From positions 1-64,000 of the forward strand of contig SFDX01000009.1 of assembly GCA_004557455.1 (NCBI GenBank): a stretch of 64,000 nucleotides of DNA, read 5' to 3'. Under the pieces are notes generated by a model that did not search any database, was not told the DNA's origin, and saw only the letters and a list, made by a program, of their open reading frames with translations. Source of the stretch: Akkermansia muciniphila (lineage in GTDB: Bacteria > Verrucomicrobiota > Verrucomicrobiia > Verrucomicrobiales > Akkermansiaceae). The position numbers were made by a program, and so were the translations under genes. How positions within the stretch are numbered: the first letter of the stretch is position 1; the number at the start of each line of letters is the position of its first letter. This document shows positions 24,395 to 32,676 of this stretch, in pieces.

Positions 24395-25628
24395 GTTCTA
24401 CGGGGGTTGCAAGGTGGCAGACTTCTTCAAACATCTTGATTAACAGCTCGCGCTTCTCGGGGGAGAAAGCTCCGTTCTGCTCTTCGTACTGATTCAATCT
24501 CATCTTAAAAACGCGCTCCGGGCTGTAATCCGCCAATGTCTCCGTTACCGCATGCTCACTGCCTCCGCCGGAGAAAAGAGGGGTCTTGGCTGCCTTTCGA
24601 ACCACGATCACCGGCACCGCCGTTTCTTCCAACTGCTCGCGCAGGCAGGCACGCAGCTCCGCCTGGGTCAGGTCTGCCCCGGTATACTCCAGGTTCAGCC
24701 ACAGGGGGACCTCGGGATGCTCGGCGACCCGGCGGCGGCATTCCCGGGCCAGGGCGTCCGCTTCCTCTCGCGTGGCAATCCGGCGGTTCACCATCTTGGT
24801 GAAGGCGGGGACGGTCAGCGTCTCCACACTAAAACCGCCGTCTGCCGCAGGCTCCGTCATCAGCATACAGTGCTCGATGTCGCCCTCGTCCGTGGCCATG
24901 GGCAGCGGGCTGCCGCTGTAGTGCATGCGCCCGGCCTGCAGAGCATAGCATTTGTGAATGTGACCCAAGGCCACATAGTCGAACACGGCGGGGAAGGCCG
25001 CTGCGGGCAGCACATCCAGGGTGCCGATGAGCGAGCGAGTGCTGCTTGTCGGGACGGCTCCCACCACGGCTTGGTGGGCCATACAAATCACACGCCCGGC
25101 GGGGTGTGCCTGCTTCCATTCCTCGGCCAAGCGCGCCACCTCGGCCAACACATCGGCCACGCCGTCCGTGTACGCCGTCTGCCGCGCCGCTTCGTCGTCT
25201 GCGGACACCGCTCGCGCCACCTCGGGACGCAGGAAGGGCACGGCGCACACGAGCAGCTCCTCTCCCACCGGCACCAGGCACTCCGCTGCCCGCTCCCGGG
25301 TCAGGGAGCTCACCACGCGCACGTTCATTCGGCGGAGCAGGCTTTGCTCCACCTCCAGCTGCGCCATGCTGTCGTGGTTACCGGCGGTGATCACCACCTG
25401 TCGACACCCCGCCTCACTCGCCTGCGCCAGAAAATCGCAGTACTGTTTCTTTGCCGTCGCCGACGGCGTCGTGGTGTCGAAGATGTCGCCGCTCACCAAC
25501 AAGACGTCTACCGACTTCTCCTTGATGACCCCCAACAGCCACGCCAGAAATTTCTCGTATTCCTCCGTGCGCCTCGTGTCCAACAGCATTTTCCCCAAAT
25601 GCCAATCCGATGTGTGCAGTATTCTCAT
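24384..25628 (-). CDS. sbcD: SbcD nuclease subunit
   Basis: A 414-aa Mre11-like calcineurin-fold phosphoesterase, the Mn2+-dependent nuclease partner of SbcC. Metal motifs in order: SDWHLGK, SGDIFD, AGNHD, MAHQ and LGHIH. The ATG at 25628 is chosen because the family starts MRILHTSDWH. A promoter lies directly upstream; a much longer in-frame extension lacks similarity. The C-terminal ~100 residues, the capping domain that contacts SbcC, include the YSPERVFKMRL block. Confidence 0.95.
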   Translation of the reverse strand: MRILHTSDWHLGKMLLDTRRTEEYEKFLAWLLGVIKEKSVDVLLVSGDIFDTTTPSATAKKQYCDFLAQASEAGCRQVVITAGNHDSMAQLEVEQSLLRRMNVRVVSSLTRERAAECLVPVGEELLVCAVPFLRPEVARAVSADDEAARQTAYTDGVADVLAEVARLAEEWKQAHPAGRVICMAHQAVVGAVPTSSTRSLIGTLDVLPAAAFPAVFDYVALGHIHKCYALQAGRMHYSGSPLPMATDEGDIEHCMLMTEPAADGGFSVETLTVPAFTKMVNRRIATREEADALARECRRRVAEHPEVPLWLNLEYTGADLTQAELRACLREQLEETAVPVIVVRKAAKTPLFSGGGSEHAVTETLADYSPERVFKMRLNQYEEQNGAFSPEKRELLIKMFEEVCHLATPVEHEN

Positions 25629-25644
25629 ATCCCGTGTGTTCTCT

Positions 25645-25673
25645 ATTATACCACACCCTCCCCCGCATTTCAA
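25645..25673 (-). promoter_or_regulatory. sbcDC promoter
   Basis: Minus strand: TTGAAA (25673-25668), 17-bp spacer ending TGTGG, TATAAT (25650-25645): a consensus extended -10 (TGGTATAAT), 16 nt before the ATG. Confidence 0.8.
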
Positions 25674-25696
25674 GACAATTCGCTGCCCCCCCTCAC

Positions 25697-25735
25697 AAAA
25701 AAAGAGCACCCCTGTCACCCAAAGGCGGCAGGGGC
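25697..25735 (-). terminator. Terminator of the small lipoprotein gene
   Basis: Minus strand: GCCCCTG (25735-25729) pairs with CAGGGG (25714-25709), followed by TGCTC and seven T. Confidence 0.8.
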
Positions 25736-25765
25736 GTCGTGACTTCTCAAAAGGCGAGAAGAAGA

Positions 25766-26308
25766 TTATAGGGAGAGGCTGTCGCTTTGCTTGATCATAA
25801 CTCTCTGAGCTTGTTCGATTTTCCAATTGTAGTCGCAGTTGCCTTCATGGGTGAAAGGCATCTTATCGAGGGTTGCCAATGCATATTCACCGGCTCGGTA
25901 TTTTGCCATGTAATCATTATCAATGGTCAACTCGACCGTTCCACCATGGATCGTACACTCCGATTGATCCGAGGTATAACCGAGCCAGATCTCAAATTTT
26001 CCATTCCCCAAGGATTTCGCGCTCCATGTTCCTGTGACTTTGTGGTAAGGATTCTTTGTACCGCCTTCTTTTTTTGGAAGGATGAGCGTGCACCTTTGCC
26101 CCGAAGAATCAAGCACGAGTGCGTATACGGCTGTGTCCCACAACGTGCCGCCGGAAGTAGAAACCCCAAGTTCGATTACAACTCCCTCGAATCCCTCGCT
26201 GATCAAGCTCTCGGAGGGCCCGGAGGAAGATGAACCGCTTCCGCCGCAGCCCGCAAGGGCCAGGGCCGCAAGGCAACCCATCATGGTGTTGAACAATGTT
26301 CGTTTCAT
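25766..26308 (-). CDS. Small secreted lipoprotein of unknown function
   Basis: 180 aa with a lipoprotein signal (MKRTLFNTMMGCLAALALAGC, lipobox LAGC), then a Gly/Ser linker and a beta-rich domain with a conserved-looking T-W-S-A-K-S-L-G-N-G-K-F-E-I-W core. The +2 residue is Gly, so outer-membrane sorting is plausible. Base composition is clearly less GC-rich than its neighbours and it stands alone next to a 166-bp inverted-repeat element, which suggests acquisition. No family recognised. Confidence 0.75.
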   Translation of the reverse strand: MKRTLFNTMMGCLAALALAGCGGSGSSSSGPSESLISEGFEGVVIELGVSTSGGTLWDTAVYALVLDSSGQRCTLILPKKEGGTKNPYHKVTGTWSAKSLGNGKFEIWLGYTSDQSECTIHGGTVELTIDNDYMAKYRAGEYALATLDKMPFTHEGNCDYNWKIEQAQRVMIKQSDSLSL

Positions 26309-26388
26309 AATGCTGTGTGAATGTGTGTTGATGAAGCGTCAAGGGATTCTCCGCAGCATGCAGTTACCCCCTGCTGACAAGATCAGCA

Positions 26389-26554
26389 TACAGCATTTCG
26401 CATGCACACCCAACAAACCCCATTGATACTCAAGGAGTTATGAAGAAAACGAGCTGCTCGGAGAGTTTAGAAAACTCTAATGTGAAGTCGTTTTTTGTTG
26501 TTTATTTCGGCAAATCAACAACTTGGGAGTTGACACAGCATGCGAAATGCTGTA
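26389..26554. repeat. 166-bp element bounded by a perfect 17-bp inverted repeat
   Basis: The left copy at 26389-26405 (TACAGCATTTCGCATGC) is exactly complementary to the right copy at 26538-26554. The 132-bp interior is AT-rich and contains a further hairpin (AGAGTTT/AAAACTCT, 26463-26478) but no convincing gene. The arrangement resembles a small non-autonomous mobile element; target duplications are not evident. It occupies most of the 315-nt gap between the lipoprotein and L,D-transpeptidase genes. Confidence 0.6.
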
Positions 26555-26623
26555 GGCAAGCCCGAGCCATGCTGCGAGCAGTCAGCGCGCGCGTTTTCCC
26601 CGGAGGGGCACCCATCTCATCCC

Positions 26624-27385
26624 TCAGCGGGGGTTTACGAACACGGGCATGCCGATGTAGCAATACTTCCAGAGGAAGGCCGCCGTCTTGGCACTGAGGC
26701 GGATGCAGCCGTGGGAGGCGGGGTAGCCCACCATGGCGCCTTGGTGAAAGCCCACGCCGTCATTCGTGAGGCGCTGGAAGTACTCCATGCGAGCCGAGTT
26801 GTACAGATTCGAGCGGTGGTGCAGGTCACGCTCCATGATATGAAAATAGCCCGTGGGGGTGGGTTTGGAAGCGCGACCGGTGCAAACCTCGAAGCGCAGC
26901 AGCACCTTCTCGCCGTCCTTGAAGACGCCGCGTTGATCCGCCAAGCTGATGACAATGTGACGCCCCCGGAGCTCCTCCTGCAGGATCTCATCGGCATAGA
27001 TGTTATTGAAAGCATTGGCCTCACTGTACGCCAACCAGCAGGCGGCGGCCAAGGCTTTTTTGCGCGCAGAACGCATGAGCTTGCGCTGAGCCTCCGTGAG
27101 AGCCGCGCCTGCGGCGGCATCCTCAGGCGTAGGCTTGATATCCTCCGGGTAACGGAAACAGGATTGAGTGGCACCGCGACCGGGCACGGGCGGACGCGCC
27201 GCAAACTCCGCCTGCTGCGGGCTGAGCCCCCACTCCGGCAGCAGCTCAATGCTGACAGGTTGGCGCATCCGCAGGTACGAGGCGGCTTGGGGGTCGCGAT
27301 ACCTCATCTCCACCACCTCCTCGCCCATCCCCTGCGGGCTGCAGAGGAAAGACAAACACGCGAGAAAGCAGAGGAAGAATCGCAT
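26624..27385 (-). CDS. L,D-transpeptidase (YkuD domain), secreted
   Basis: 253 aa with a signal peptide (MRFFLCFLACLSFLCSPQG). The C-terminal YkuD domain (~residues 130-253) has the catalytic motif GYPASHGCIRLS, containing the nucleophile Cys and its His. These periplasmic enzymes crosslink peptidoglycan through 3-3 bonds or attach proteins. The N-terminal ~120 residues are unassigned and helical. Promoter TTGACA (27423-27418), 17-bp spacer, TAGAAT (27400-27395), 9 nt from the ATG. Confidence 0.9.
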   Translation of the reverse strand: MRFFLCFLACLSFLCSPQGMGEEVVEMRYRDPQAASYLRMRQPVSIELLPEWGLSPQQAEFAARPPVPGRGATQSCFRYPEDIKPTPEDAAAGAALTEAQRKLMRSARKKALAAACWLAYSEANAFNNIYADEILQEELRGRHIVISLADQRGVFKDGEKVLLRFEVCTGRASKPTPTGYFHIMERDLHHRSNLYNSARMEYFQRLTNDGVGFHQGAMVGYPASHGCIRLSAKTAAFLWKYCYIGMPVFVNPR

Positions 27386-27481
27386 AACCGGAACATTCTA
27401 GCCGCGCCCCGAAGAAATGTCAAGGCTATTCCGCCAACAGGTTTGTGTATGACTTACAACGGGCGCGGGGGAAGGCGGGTC

Positions 27482-27510
27482 TTGCCTTTTCCGGCGAGCT
27501 GTGCTACAAT
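27482..27510 (+). promoter_or_regulatory. menDBC promoter
   Basis: TTGCCT (27482-27487), 17-bp spacer, TACAAT (27505-27510), 6 nt before the GTG start of menD. The predicted transcript begins at the start codon and decides the start choice. Confidence 0.7.
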
Positions 27511-27516
27511 CGGGGC

Positions 27517-29106
27517 GTGGCGGAATACAGCAACATACCGGCAGTGCGCAGTTTGTGCGCGTTGGTGGCAGCGCACGGCATTCGATGCTGTGTGCTGTGT
27601 CCGGGCAGCAGAAATTCCCCCATTGTGCGCACGCTGGAGGCCATGGAGGGGATGGAGTGCCGGGAGCTAACGGATGAACGGAGCGCAGGCTTTGCGGCGC
27701 TCGGGTGGAGCAGCCGGATCGGGGAGCCGGTGCTGCTCTGTGTCACCTCCGGCTCTGCCCTGCTGAATGCGCACCCCGCCGTGGCAGAGGCCGCCTACCG
27801 CAAGCTGCCCCTCCTGGTGGTGTCCGCCGACCGCCCGGAGGAATGGATAGGCCAGCAGGACGGGCAAACGCTGCCGCAGCCGGGAGTGTACGGCGGGTTG
27901 GTACGCTATTCGTGTCAGCTACCCGTAGCCGACGGCCGGGAAGAACGCCTGCACCGCAACCGCCTGATCAACGAAGCCCTGCTCGAGCTGCGGCGGCATG
28001 GCGGGGGCCCGGTGCACATCAACGCACCCCTGCGGGAACCTTTATTCGGCACGGATGCCGCCCCCCTGCCGCAGGAGCGGGTGATACGGCGCACCGAGAC
28101 GGCCACCATGCGCCGTGAGGATGAAGAAGAGCTGCTGAACATTGTCGCTAGCCTGCCGCGCCGACTGATTTTGTTAGGCCAACTCCCCGAGCCCCCCGCG
28201 CTGCCGCCGGAATTGATCGAGAAAGGATTTGCCTTGGCAGGCGAGCACCTGAGCAACGCAGCATCCCTCACACAGACGCGCCCCGATGCCGTGCCGGGAG
28301 CGGAGAGCCCGCAGCTTCTCATCACGATGGGCGGGTGTTTGGTCTCCAAGCGACTGAAAAACATGCTGCGGCAGAACCCGCCGGAGGAGCACTGGCATGT
28401 GAGCCGAGACGGCGCATGCCCCGACACCTTCGGCTGCCTGACGCGCTGCATCGAAGGCGACCCGACGGAGCTTTGGGATCTGCTGGCAGCCTTCGCCGAG
28501 CCCGGGGACACCGCCTACGCCGCCGCTTGGCAGCGCAGCACACCGCCGCCGCAACTGCCCTACTGCGGCCCCGCAATCGTGGGCGCGGCCATGGCCGCTC
28601 TGCCGCCGAACAGCGTGCTGCACTTGGCCAACAGCTCCGCCGTGCGCTATGCGCAACTCTTCCCCCTGTCGCCGGGAACACATACGGAATGCAACCGGGG
28701 CGTGAACGGCATCGAAGGCAGCCTCTCCGCCGCCCTGGGCTATGCGGAAGGTGATGAGCGGCTGAACCTGCTCATCATCGGCGACCTGAGCTTCTTCTAC
28801 GACATGAACGCCCTGTGGCAGGCGAAGCCGAGTGGCAACATGCGCATCCTGCTCCTCAACAACGGCGGCGGCGGCATCTTCGATGCCCTGCCCGGCCTGC
28901 AGCCCACCCCCGCCATACGCGGCAGGAACCCGCGCAGTGCCGAGGCTTGGGCCCGCTGCTGCGGCTGGCACTATCTACCCGTGCGCGGTGAACGGGACCT
29001 CCCCGCAGCCGTGGCGGCACTCACTTCCCCCGACTCCCCCGCACCCGTGCTGGTGGAAGCCTTTACCGACAGCAAGCAAGACGCCCGGATACTCCGACAA
29101 CAATGA
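27517..29106 (+). CDS. menD: SEPHCHC synthase (menaquinone biosynthesis)
   Basis: A 529-aa thiamine-diphosphate enzyme joining 2-oxoglutarate to isochorismate. N-terminal PYR domain: HGIRCCVLCPGSRNSPIV, DERSAGFAALGWS and TSGSALLN. C-terminal PP domain: the ThDP/Mg motif GDLSFFYDMNAL and NNGGGGIFDALPG. The GTG at 27517 is preferred over upstream codons because homology begins there and the promoter ends 6 nt before it. It overlaps menB by 4 nt (ATGA). Confidence 0.95.
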   Translation: MAEYSNIPAVRSLCALVAAHGIRCCVLCPGSRNSPIVRTLEAMEGMECRELTDERSAGFAALGWSSRIGEPVLLCVTSGSALLNAHPAVAEAAYRKLPLLVVSADRPEEWIGQQDGQTLPQPGVYGGLVRYSCQLPVADGREERLHRNRLINEALLELRRHGGGPVHINAPLREPLFGTDAAPLPQERVIRRTETATMRREDEEELLNIVASLPRRLILLGQLPEPPALPPELIEKGFALAGEHLSNAASLTQTRPDAVPGAESPQLLITMGGCLVSKRLKNMLRQNPPEEHWHVSRDGACPDTFGCLTRCIEGDPTELWDLLAAFAEPGDTAYAAAWQRSTPPPQLPYCGPAIVGAAMAALPPNSVLHLANSSAVRYAQLFPLSPGTHTECNRGVNGIEGSLSAALGYAEGDERLNLLIIGDLSFFYDMNALWQAKPSGNMRILLLNNGGGGIFDALPGLQPTPAIRGRNPRSAEAWARCCGWHYLPVRGERDLPAAVAALTSPDSPAPVLVEAFTDSKQDARILRQQ

Positions 29107-29921
29107 AACGCAACTGGACACCCATCAAGGAATACCGCGAAATCCTCTTCGAGCAATACAACGGCATCGCCCGAATCACCATCAACCGCGAACGCTACCG
29201 CAACGCCTTTACCCCGCTGACCACGGCCGAGATGAGCGATGCCCTGCACCTGTGCCGCGAGATGCCGAATATATCGGTGGTGGTGCTCACCGGCGCCGGC
29301 GACACGGCCTTCTGCGCGGGCGGCGACATGAATGTGAAGAGACGCGGCGGCTATGTGGACGAAGCGGGCGTGCCGCGCCTCTCCGTGTTAGATGTACAGA
29401 AACAGATCCGCAGCCTGCCCAAGCCCGTTATCGCCGCCGTGAACGGCTTTGCTATCGGCGGCGGGCATGTGCTGCATGTGGTCTGCGACCTCACCATTGC
29501 CTCCGAGAACGCCGTCTTCGGCCAGACAGGCCCGCGCGTGGGCAGCTTCGATGCCGGCTTCGGCTCCTCATACATGGCCCGCTGCATCGGCCAGAAGAAA
29601 ACCCGCGAAATCTGGTTCCTCTGCCGCAAATATACGGCACAAGAAGCCCTCGACATGGGCTTGGTCAACAAGGTGGTTCCCCTCGCGCAACTGGAAGACG
29701 AGTATGTGCAATGGGCGGAGGAGATGATGCAGCACTCCCCCATTGCCCTGCGCCTCATCAAAGCCGGACTCAACGCCGAGCTGGACGGCCAAGCCGGCAT
29801 CCAGGAACTGGCGGGCGACGCCACCATGCTGTATTATATGTGTGACGAAGCCCACGAGGGATCCCGCGCCTTCTTGGAGAAACGCAAGCCGGACTTCTCG
29901 CAATACCCCAAGCTGCCATGA
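29103..29921 (+). CDS. menB: 1,4-dihydroxy-2-naphthoyl-CoA synthase
   Basis: A 272-aa crotonase-fold enzyme closing the naphthoquinone ring from o-succinylbenzoyl-CoA. Crotonase oxyanion segments AFCAGGDMNVK and GFAIGGGHVLHVVCDLTIAS are followed by the MenB-specific VGSFDAGFGSSYMARCIGQKKTREIWF block. It is coupled to menD and menC by ATGA overlaps on both sides. Confidence 0.96.
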   Translation: MKRNWTPIKEYREILFEQYNGIARITINRERYRNAFTPLTTAEMSDALHLCREMPNISVVVLTGAGDTAFCAGGDMNVKRRGGYVDEAGVPRLSVLDVQKQIRSLPKPVIAAVNGFAIGGGHVLHVVCDLTIASENAVFGQTGPRVGSFDAGFGSSYMARCIGQKKTREIWFLCRKYTAQEALDMGLVNKVVPLAQLEDEYVQWAEEMMQHSPIALRLIKAGLNAELDGQAGIQELAGDATMLYYMCDEAHEGSRAFLEKRKPDFSQYPKLP

Positions 29922-30922
29922 TGCGGCACCGGCTCCGCTGTCCCGCTCTGCGCCTGCATATGCAACGGCGGGTGCTGCACTTCCGCGCACCCAAGCGCAC
30001 CTCCCTGCACACCCTGCGAGAGCGGGTAACCTACATCATCACCGCCCGCAATGCCGAGGGACGCGTGGGGTACGGCGAGAGCTGCCGCATGCCGGGACGC
30101 TCCCCCGAACCGGAAGCGGGCTACGCCGAAGCCCTGGAGGCCGCCTGCCGCCGAGTCGAGGCGCAGGGGGAACTGCCCCCGGACGACCTGCGGGACTTCC
30201 CCTCCGCGCGCTTCGGCATCGAATGTGCCCTGATGGACCTCCTCGACCTATGGCCGAAGGAACCGGCACGGGCCGAGCTGCACCGTCTCATCTGGCCCGG
30301 CACGGCGGAGGACATGCTCGCTGCCATGGAGCAAGGCGCGCAACAGGGCTTCCGCGTCCTCAAGTTCAAGCTGGGCGCCCTACCCTTTGCCGAAGAGCTC
30401 GACCTGGTGCGCGAAGCCGCGCGGCGTTTTCCGCACCTTACCCTGCACGGCGATGCTAACGGAGCCTTTCTCCCCGCCGAACTGCTCCCCCGCGCAGAGG
30501 CCCTGGCGGAGGCAGGGCTGCATTGGCTGGAGCAACCACTGCCCCCCGGTTCCCCCGATTCAGCGGCCCTGCTGCCCGCCCTGCCCCTCCCCGTTGCACT
30601 GGACGAAGAGCTGACTCCCCACTGCACCCGAGCGGCTCGGGAACAGCTCCTGGACGAGTTGAGGCCCGACATGATTATCATCAAGCCCATGCTGCACGGC
30701 GGATTGGCAGGCGCGGAAGAATGGGCTGCCGCCGCCGAAGCCCGAGGCATCGCATGGCGGGCCAACTCGGCACTGGAGAGCCACATCGGCCTGCAGGCCC
30801 TGCTGCGATGGTGCGCCCACCGCGCCCCCGGAGCCATTCAGGGACTCGGCACCGGGCAACTCTTTACCGATGACCTGCCGACACCCCTCCGCTTCTGCCC
30901 GCCGCATCTTTTTTTGACATAA
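29918..30922 (+). CDS. menC: o-Succinylbenzoate synthase (enolase superfamily)
   Basis: 334 aa. Catalytic acid/base lysine in LKFKLG; metal ligands in HGDANGAF, WLEQPL and ALDEEL; second lysine in IIKPMLHGG: the full muconate-lactonizing subgroup set. The operon makes the MenC role firm and excludes a dipeptide epimerase. It dehydrates SHCHC to OSB. menF, menH, menE and menA are not in this window. Confidence 0.93.
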   Translation: MMRHRLRCPALRLHMQRRVLHFRAPKRTSLHTLRERVTYIITARNAEGRVGYGESCRMPGRSPEPEAGYAEALEAACRRVEAQGELPPDDLRDFPSARFGIECALMDLLDLWPKEPARAELHRLIWPGTAEDMLAAMEQGAQQGFRVLKFKLGALPFAEELDLVREAARRFPHLTLHGDANGAFLPAELLPRAEALAEAGLHWLEQPLPPGSPDSAALLPALPLPVALDEELTPHCTRAAREQLLDELRPDMIIIKPMLHGGLAGAEEWAAAAEARGIAWRANSALESHIGLQALLRWCAHRAPGAIQGLGTGQLFTDDLPTPLRFCPPHLFLT

Positions 30923-30952
30923 TTTGAACGGGCGAGCCGCCTGCGGTGTCTC

Positions 30953-31837
30953 ATGTTGTATATGAAGACAGCAACGATTCTCGCATTAGCCCTCGCGGCC
31001 GCCCCGTTGGCCGTGGCCGATATTATTGTTCCCCCCGCACCCCGCGCCTTTTCGGCGGCGGAGGATTGCGATGTGATGGCGGAGAACACCGTCCGCGCCA
31101 TTCTGGTGAGCAAGACCGACACGGCCGCCGTCTTTGAGGTACTGGAAAACCTAGCCTACAACCGCCCCGTGCGCTACGGCGACCCGAAGCTCACCAAAAA
31201 CGCCCGCTTCGAGGTGTCCCTTACCCCCGTGCCGGGCCAGCCCGCCGTTGTGGCGCAAAAGATTGCCGGTATGCAGCCCGGTGAGGAAGCCACCATGATT
31301 GTGCGCCACCTTTTCCTCTTTGCCCCCGCCGCCGGACAGGACCCGAACGTGCGCCCCGTCACGCGCATTGCCCTGCGCAAGGAGGCCGTCGCCCCGGCGC
31401 CCACCCCGAGCATCGGCGGTGTGATGAATGTGCCCGCCGGCAGCATGCACTCGGAGAGCGTCTCCGTCACCGTCATCAACGGCGTACGCACTGAGATCCG
31501 CACTACCACGGACCAGCTCCCCGGCCAGCCGCCCGTCACCCGCAAATATGTGAACGGCGTGGAGGTCGACCCCGCCACGAACGCGCCGCTCACCACCCCG
31601 GCCCCGGCGACTCCCGCTGCCCCGGCCCCGGCAACACCTGCCGCCCCGCAGCAGCCCACCGCCCCCGCGGTACCCGCTCTGCCGGCCACTCCCCTTACCC
31701 CGGCCACCCCGGCGACTCCTGCCACCCCGGCTCCTCTGCCGGCGACGCCTGCCGCCCCGGTCGAACCGACTCAACAGCCCGCTGCCCCCACCGGCTCCAC
31801 GGCTGACGACGAGTCTCAGACGATCATTGAAAACTGA
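30953..31837 (+). CDS. Secreted protein with Pro/Ala-rich C-terminal tail
   Basis: About 294 aa (an alternative ATG lies three codons downstream). The signal peptide (MKTATILALALAAAPLAVA) is followed by a ~150-residue beta-rich domain with no recognised family, then a linker. The last ~90 residues are PATP/PAAP repeats, ending in an acidic DDESQTIIEN. Pro/Ala tails commonly span the cell wall or act as spacers. It stands 30 nt after menC, but no functional link to menaquinone is visible. Confidence 0.7.
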   Translation: MLYMKTATILALALAAAPLAVADIIVPPAPRAFSAAEDCDVMAENTVRAILVSKTDTAAVFEVLENLAYNRPVRYGDPKLTKNARFEVSLTPVPGQPAVVAQKIAGMQPGEEATMIVRHLFLFAPAAGQDPNVRPVTRIALRKEAVAPAPTPSIGGVMNVPAGSMHSESVSVTVINGVRTEIRTTTDQLPGQPPVTRKYVNGVEVDPATNAPLTTPAPATPAAPAPATPAAPQQPTAPAVPALPATPLTPATPATPATPAPLPATPAAPVEPTQQPAAPTGSTADDESQTIIEN

Positions 31838-31860
31838 GCCCCGGTCTCGTCCTCTACCCG

Positions 31861-31898
31861 GCTCCCCCCGCACCCTTCCCGGGTCGCCGGGGGAGCTT
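31861..31898. terminator. Terminator between the Pro/Ala-rich protein and convergent rsmE
   Basis: GCTCCCCCCG (31861-31870) pairs with CCGGGGGAGC (31886-31895 region), followed by TTTG on plus. Confidence 0.7.
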
Positions 31899-31927
31899 TG
31901 TTATACAAGAGAGAAAAGCATGCCGCC

Positions 31928-32665
31928 TCAATCCAAGGCGTAACGCGCGGCGGAAAGCGCCATAAACGCCGCCGTCTCAACACGCAGGATGATGGGCCCC
32001 AGAGAAATGGGAGCGTAGCCCGCCGCAGCGGAGGCCGCATATTCAGCGGGCGAAAAGTCGCCCTCCGGCCCGATGAGAAGCACAACGGCGCGATGCCCGA
32101 CAGCGCGGGCGGCCTCCAGGGTCTCGCGCATGGGACGTGCCTCGGGCGTGATGGCGCATTGCAGCTTGAGCGACGGCAAATCCGCCCGCTGCAAGAAAAG
32201 AGAAAAAGCCTGCGGAGGTTCCACCGCAGGGAGCAGGTTCACCCCGGACTGCTTGCAGGCCTCCAGCACGGTACGCTGCCACTTAGCGGCCTTGGCTGCG
32301 GCATCCCCCGCCCCGGGACGGGCAATGGTGCGCTCCGTTACCAGCGGGATGATACGGCAGGCCCCGAGTTCCACCGCCTTCTGCGCGATGAGGTCCATAT
32401 TCGCCCCCTTGGGGATGGCGATGGCCAGCGTGATCTGCGCCACGGGCGGCAGCGGCGGCAGCGGCCGCAACACCTGAAGCTGCATGGCAGAGCTCCCCTC
32501 CGCCTGCACCAAGCGCGCCACGGCAGCCCGCCCTGCACCGTCGAACACCTCCAGCTCATCCCCGGGGCGCAGGCGCATCACGCGCAGGGCATGACGCGCC
32601 TCCTCCCCCTCCACGCGCAGGGAGGGAGCCTCGAAATCCGCCCCGGGTGTATAACAACGGTGCAT
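31928..32665 (-). CDS. rsmE: 16S rRNA (uracil1498-N3)-methyltransferase
   Basis: A 245-aa SPOUT methyltransferase. The N-terminal PUA-like part has HALRVMRLRPGDELEVFDGAG. The C-terminal trefoil knot carries LLIGPEGDFSPAE and LGPIILRVETAA, both diagnostic. The start at 32665 lies 11 nt after the dnaJ stop (minus strand), making grpE-dnaJ-rsmE one operon, a common dnaJ-neighbour arrangement. Confidence 0.95.
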   Translation of the reverse strand: MHRCYTPGADFEAPSLRVEGEEARHALRVMRLRPGDELEVFDGAGRAAVARLVQAEGSSAMQLQVLRPLPPLPPVAQITLAIAIPKGANMDLIAQKAVELGACRIIPLVTERTIARPGAGDAAAKAAKWQRTVLEACKQSGVNLLPAVEPPQAFSLFLQRADLPSLKLQCAITPEARPMRETLEAARAVGHRAVVLLIGPEGDFSPAEYAASAAAGYAPISLGPIILRVETAAFMALSAARYALD

Positions 32666-32676
32666 CGTCGAGTGGC

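Noticed and set aside
20624..24439. Long plus-strand frames opposite sbcC and dxr
   Set aside because: Complementary shadows rich in Leu, Gln and Arg with no motifs; both minus-strand genes are unmistakable.
26440..26697. 85-aa frame with a Shine-Dalgarno-like AAGGAG, starting MKKTSCSESLEN
   Set aside because: It begins inside the inverted-repeat element, runs antisense into the L,D-transpeptidase gene and shows no protein-like conservation or promoter.
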